Positions 12,860 to 64,000 of a DNA stretch of 64,000 nt are shown here, in pieces (the first letter of the stretch is position 1; every line of letters begins with the position of its first letter). The position numbers and the translations under genes were made by a program. The stretch is from assembly GCA_963942565.1 (NCBI GenBank), contig OZ012685.1:52767128-52831127 (forward strand), written 5' to 3'. Origin of the DNA: Maea johnstoni (Eukaryota > Annelida > Polychaeta > Spionida > Magelonidae). The notes under the pieces are model-generated. The model searched no databases. It had not been told where the DNA came from and saw only the letters and a program-made list of their open reading frames with translations.

Positions 12860-13179
12860 CAGCTCAACATTAATTTCAAAGGCACTTGCCGAGTGGGGCA
12901 GGTAAACTTTAGTTTCTACCTGCCCGACACAATTTTGAACTGCCCTGCTAAAGGTGTTACTTTTCTATATTTACTATACTTGTACCAATTAACTGTTTTC
13001 CTGCTATCTGTAGTTTTGAAAAAAATATTGAATTTCCTTTGTGTTATAGTATCTCTGAAGTTACATGATGAAATCTTACCTGCCAGGGCAGGCACACTCT
13101 GATTTTTACCTGCCCTTCAGCCATTTTGAAAATTTGTACCTGCCTGTGGCAGTAGGGCAGCCCTTCATGTCGAGCCCTG
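12860..13179 (+). mobile_element. hAT-like MITE (GGGCTCAACATTAA family)
   Basis: From CAGCTCAACATTAATTTC to CATGTCGAGCCCTG: inverted ends, about 320 bp, with repeated ACCTGCC words inside. A partial copy lies at 15629. Confidence 0.75.
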
Positions 13180-13229
13180 TACATAATATATAGCAATCAG
13201 TCACCTGCCTGCTCTGGGCATGTGTGCTT

Positions 13230-13237
13230 GATGATGG

Positions 13238-13290
<53 letters not shown>
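13230..13290. repeat. (GAT)n microsatellite
   Basis: About 20 GAT units, just upstream of the first recognised exon. Confidence 0.97.
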
Positions 13291-13292
<2 letters not shown>

Positions 13293-13406
13293 GCACAAGA
13301 TGACAAGTCCTCCCCCTGGTGGCTGGCTGGGTGGCGCCCCCTATAGGCGAGAGCGGGAAGCAGTGATGACGACTTGTGCTGATTGTGGTTTTCTCTCCTC
13401 TTTCAG

Positions 13407-64000
<50,594 letters not shown>

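Overview
The window looks like intron-rich DNA from a metazoan, most likely a marine invertebrate. It is AT-rich, full of dinucleotide and trinucleotide microsatellites, and packed with short non-autonomous DNA transposons. The inversion-ended families with 8-bp target duplications, and TTAA-flanked families, would fit an ambulacrarian, a lancelet or a lophotrochozoan. I cannot name the species from the sequence.

One protein-coding gene can be supported, on the + strand. Fourteen exons between 13407 and the right edge join in frame at every junction (about 877 codons) and the gene runs off the window at 64000. The 3' half is clearly the N-terminal, Argonaute-binding part of a GW182/TNRC6 protein: a Lys/Glu/Gln-rich stretch, the family motif PREVPPRF, an IIVD...EAWPSI block and then a tryptophan-glycine repeat region with poly-Q. 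The 5' exons encode most of a J-domain-like fold (helices II to IV) in which the catalytic HPD is HPE, then an acidic linker and a long charged coiled-coil stretch. Read as one transcript, this is a J-like/GW182 fusion, and it is the main thing worth testing here. The exon for J-domain helix I and the true first exon were not found; a YY1-type promoter candidate lies near 3880.

Layout. 1-13406: upstream flank or first intron(s), with a promoter candidate, (CT)n and (GA)n blocks, transposon copies and a long-armed inverted-repeat element (9473-10963). 13407-47278: widely spaced small exons (J-like domain and acidic linker) with introns of 3 to 15 kb full of repeats, including a nearly perfect 347-bp-armed foldback (21525-22366), a 1-kb insertion with a 59-bp perfect palindrome, and paired RFX-type X-boxes. 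49247-56591: closely spaced charged exons. 56592-62551: two introns made largely of degenerate tandem repeats that copy the exon borders, plus many G/C homopolymers. 62552-64000: the large GW-repeat exon, incomplete.

About 30 copies or fragments of one TTAA-flanked element (piggyBac-like MITE), about eight of a second, and more than twenty hAT-like elements were recognised. No autonomous transposase, LINE reverse transcriptase, LTR element or non-coding RNA gene could be supported.
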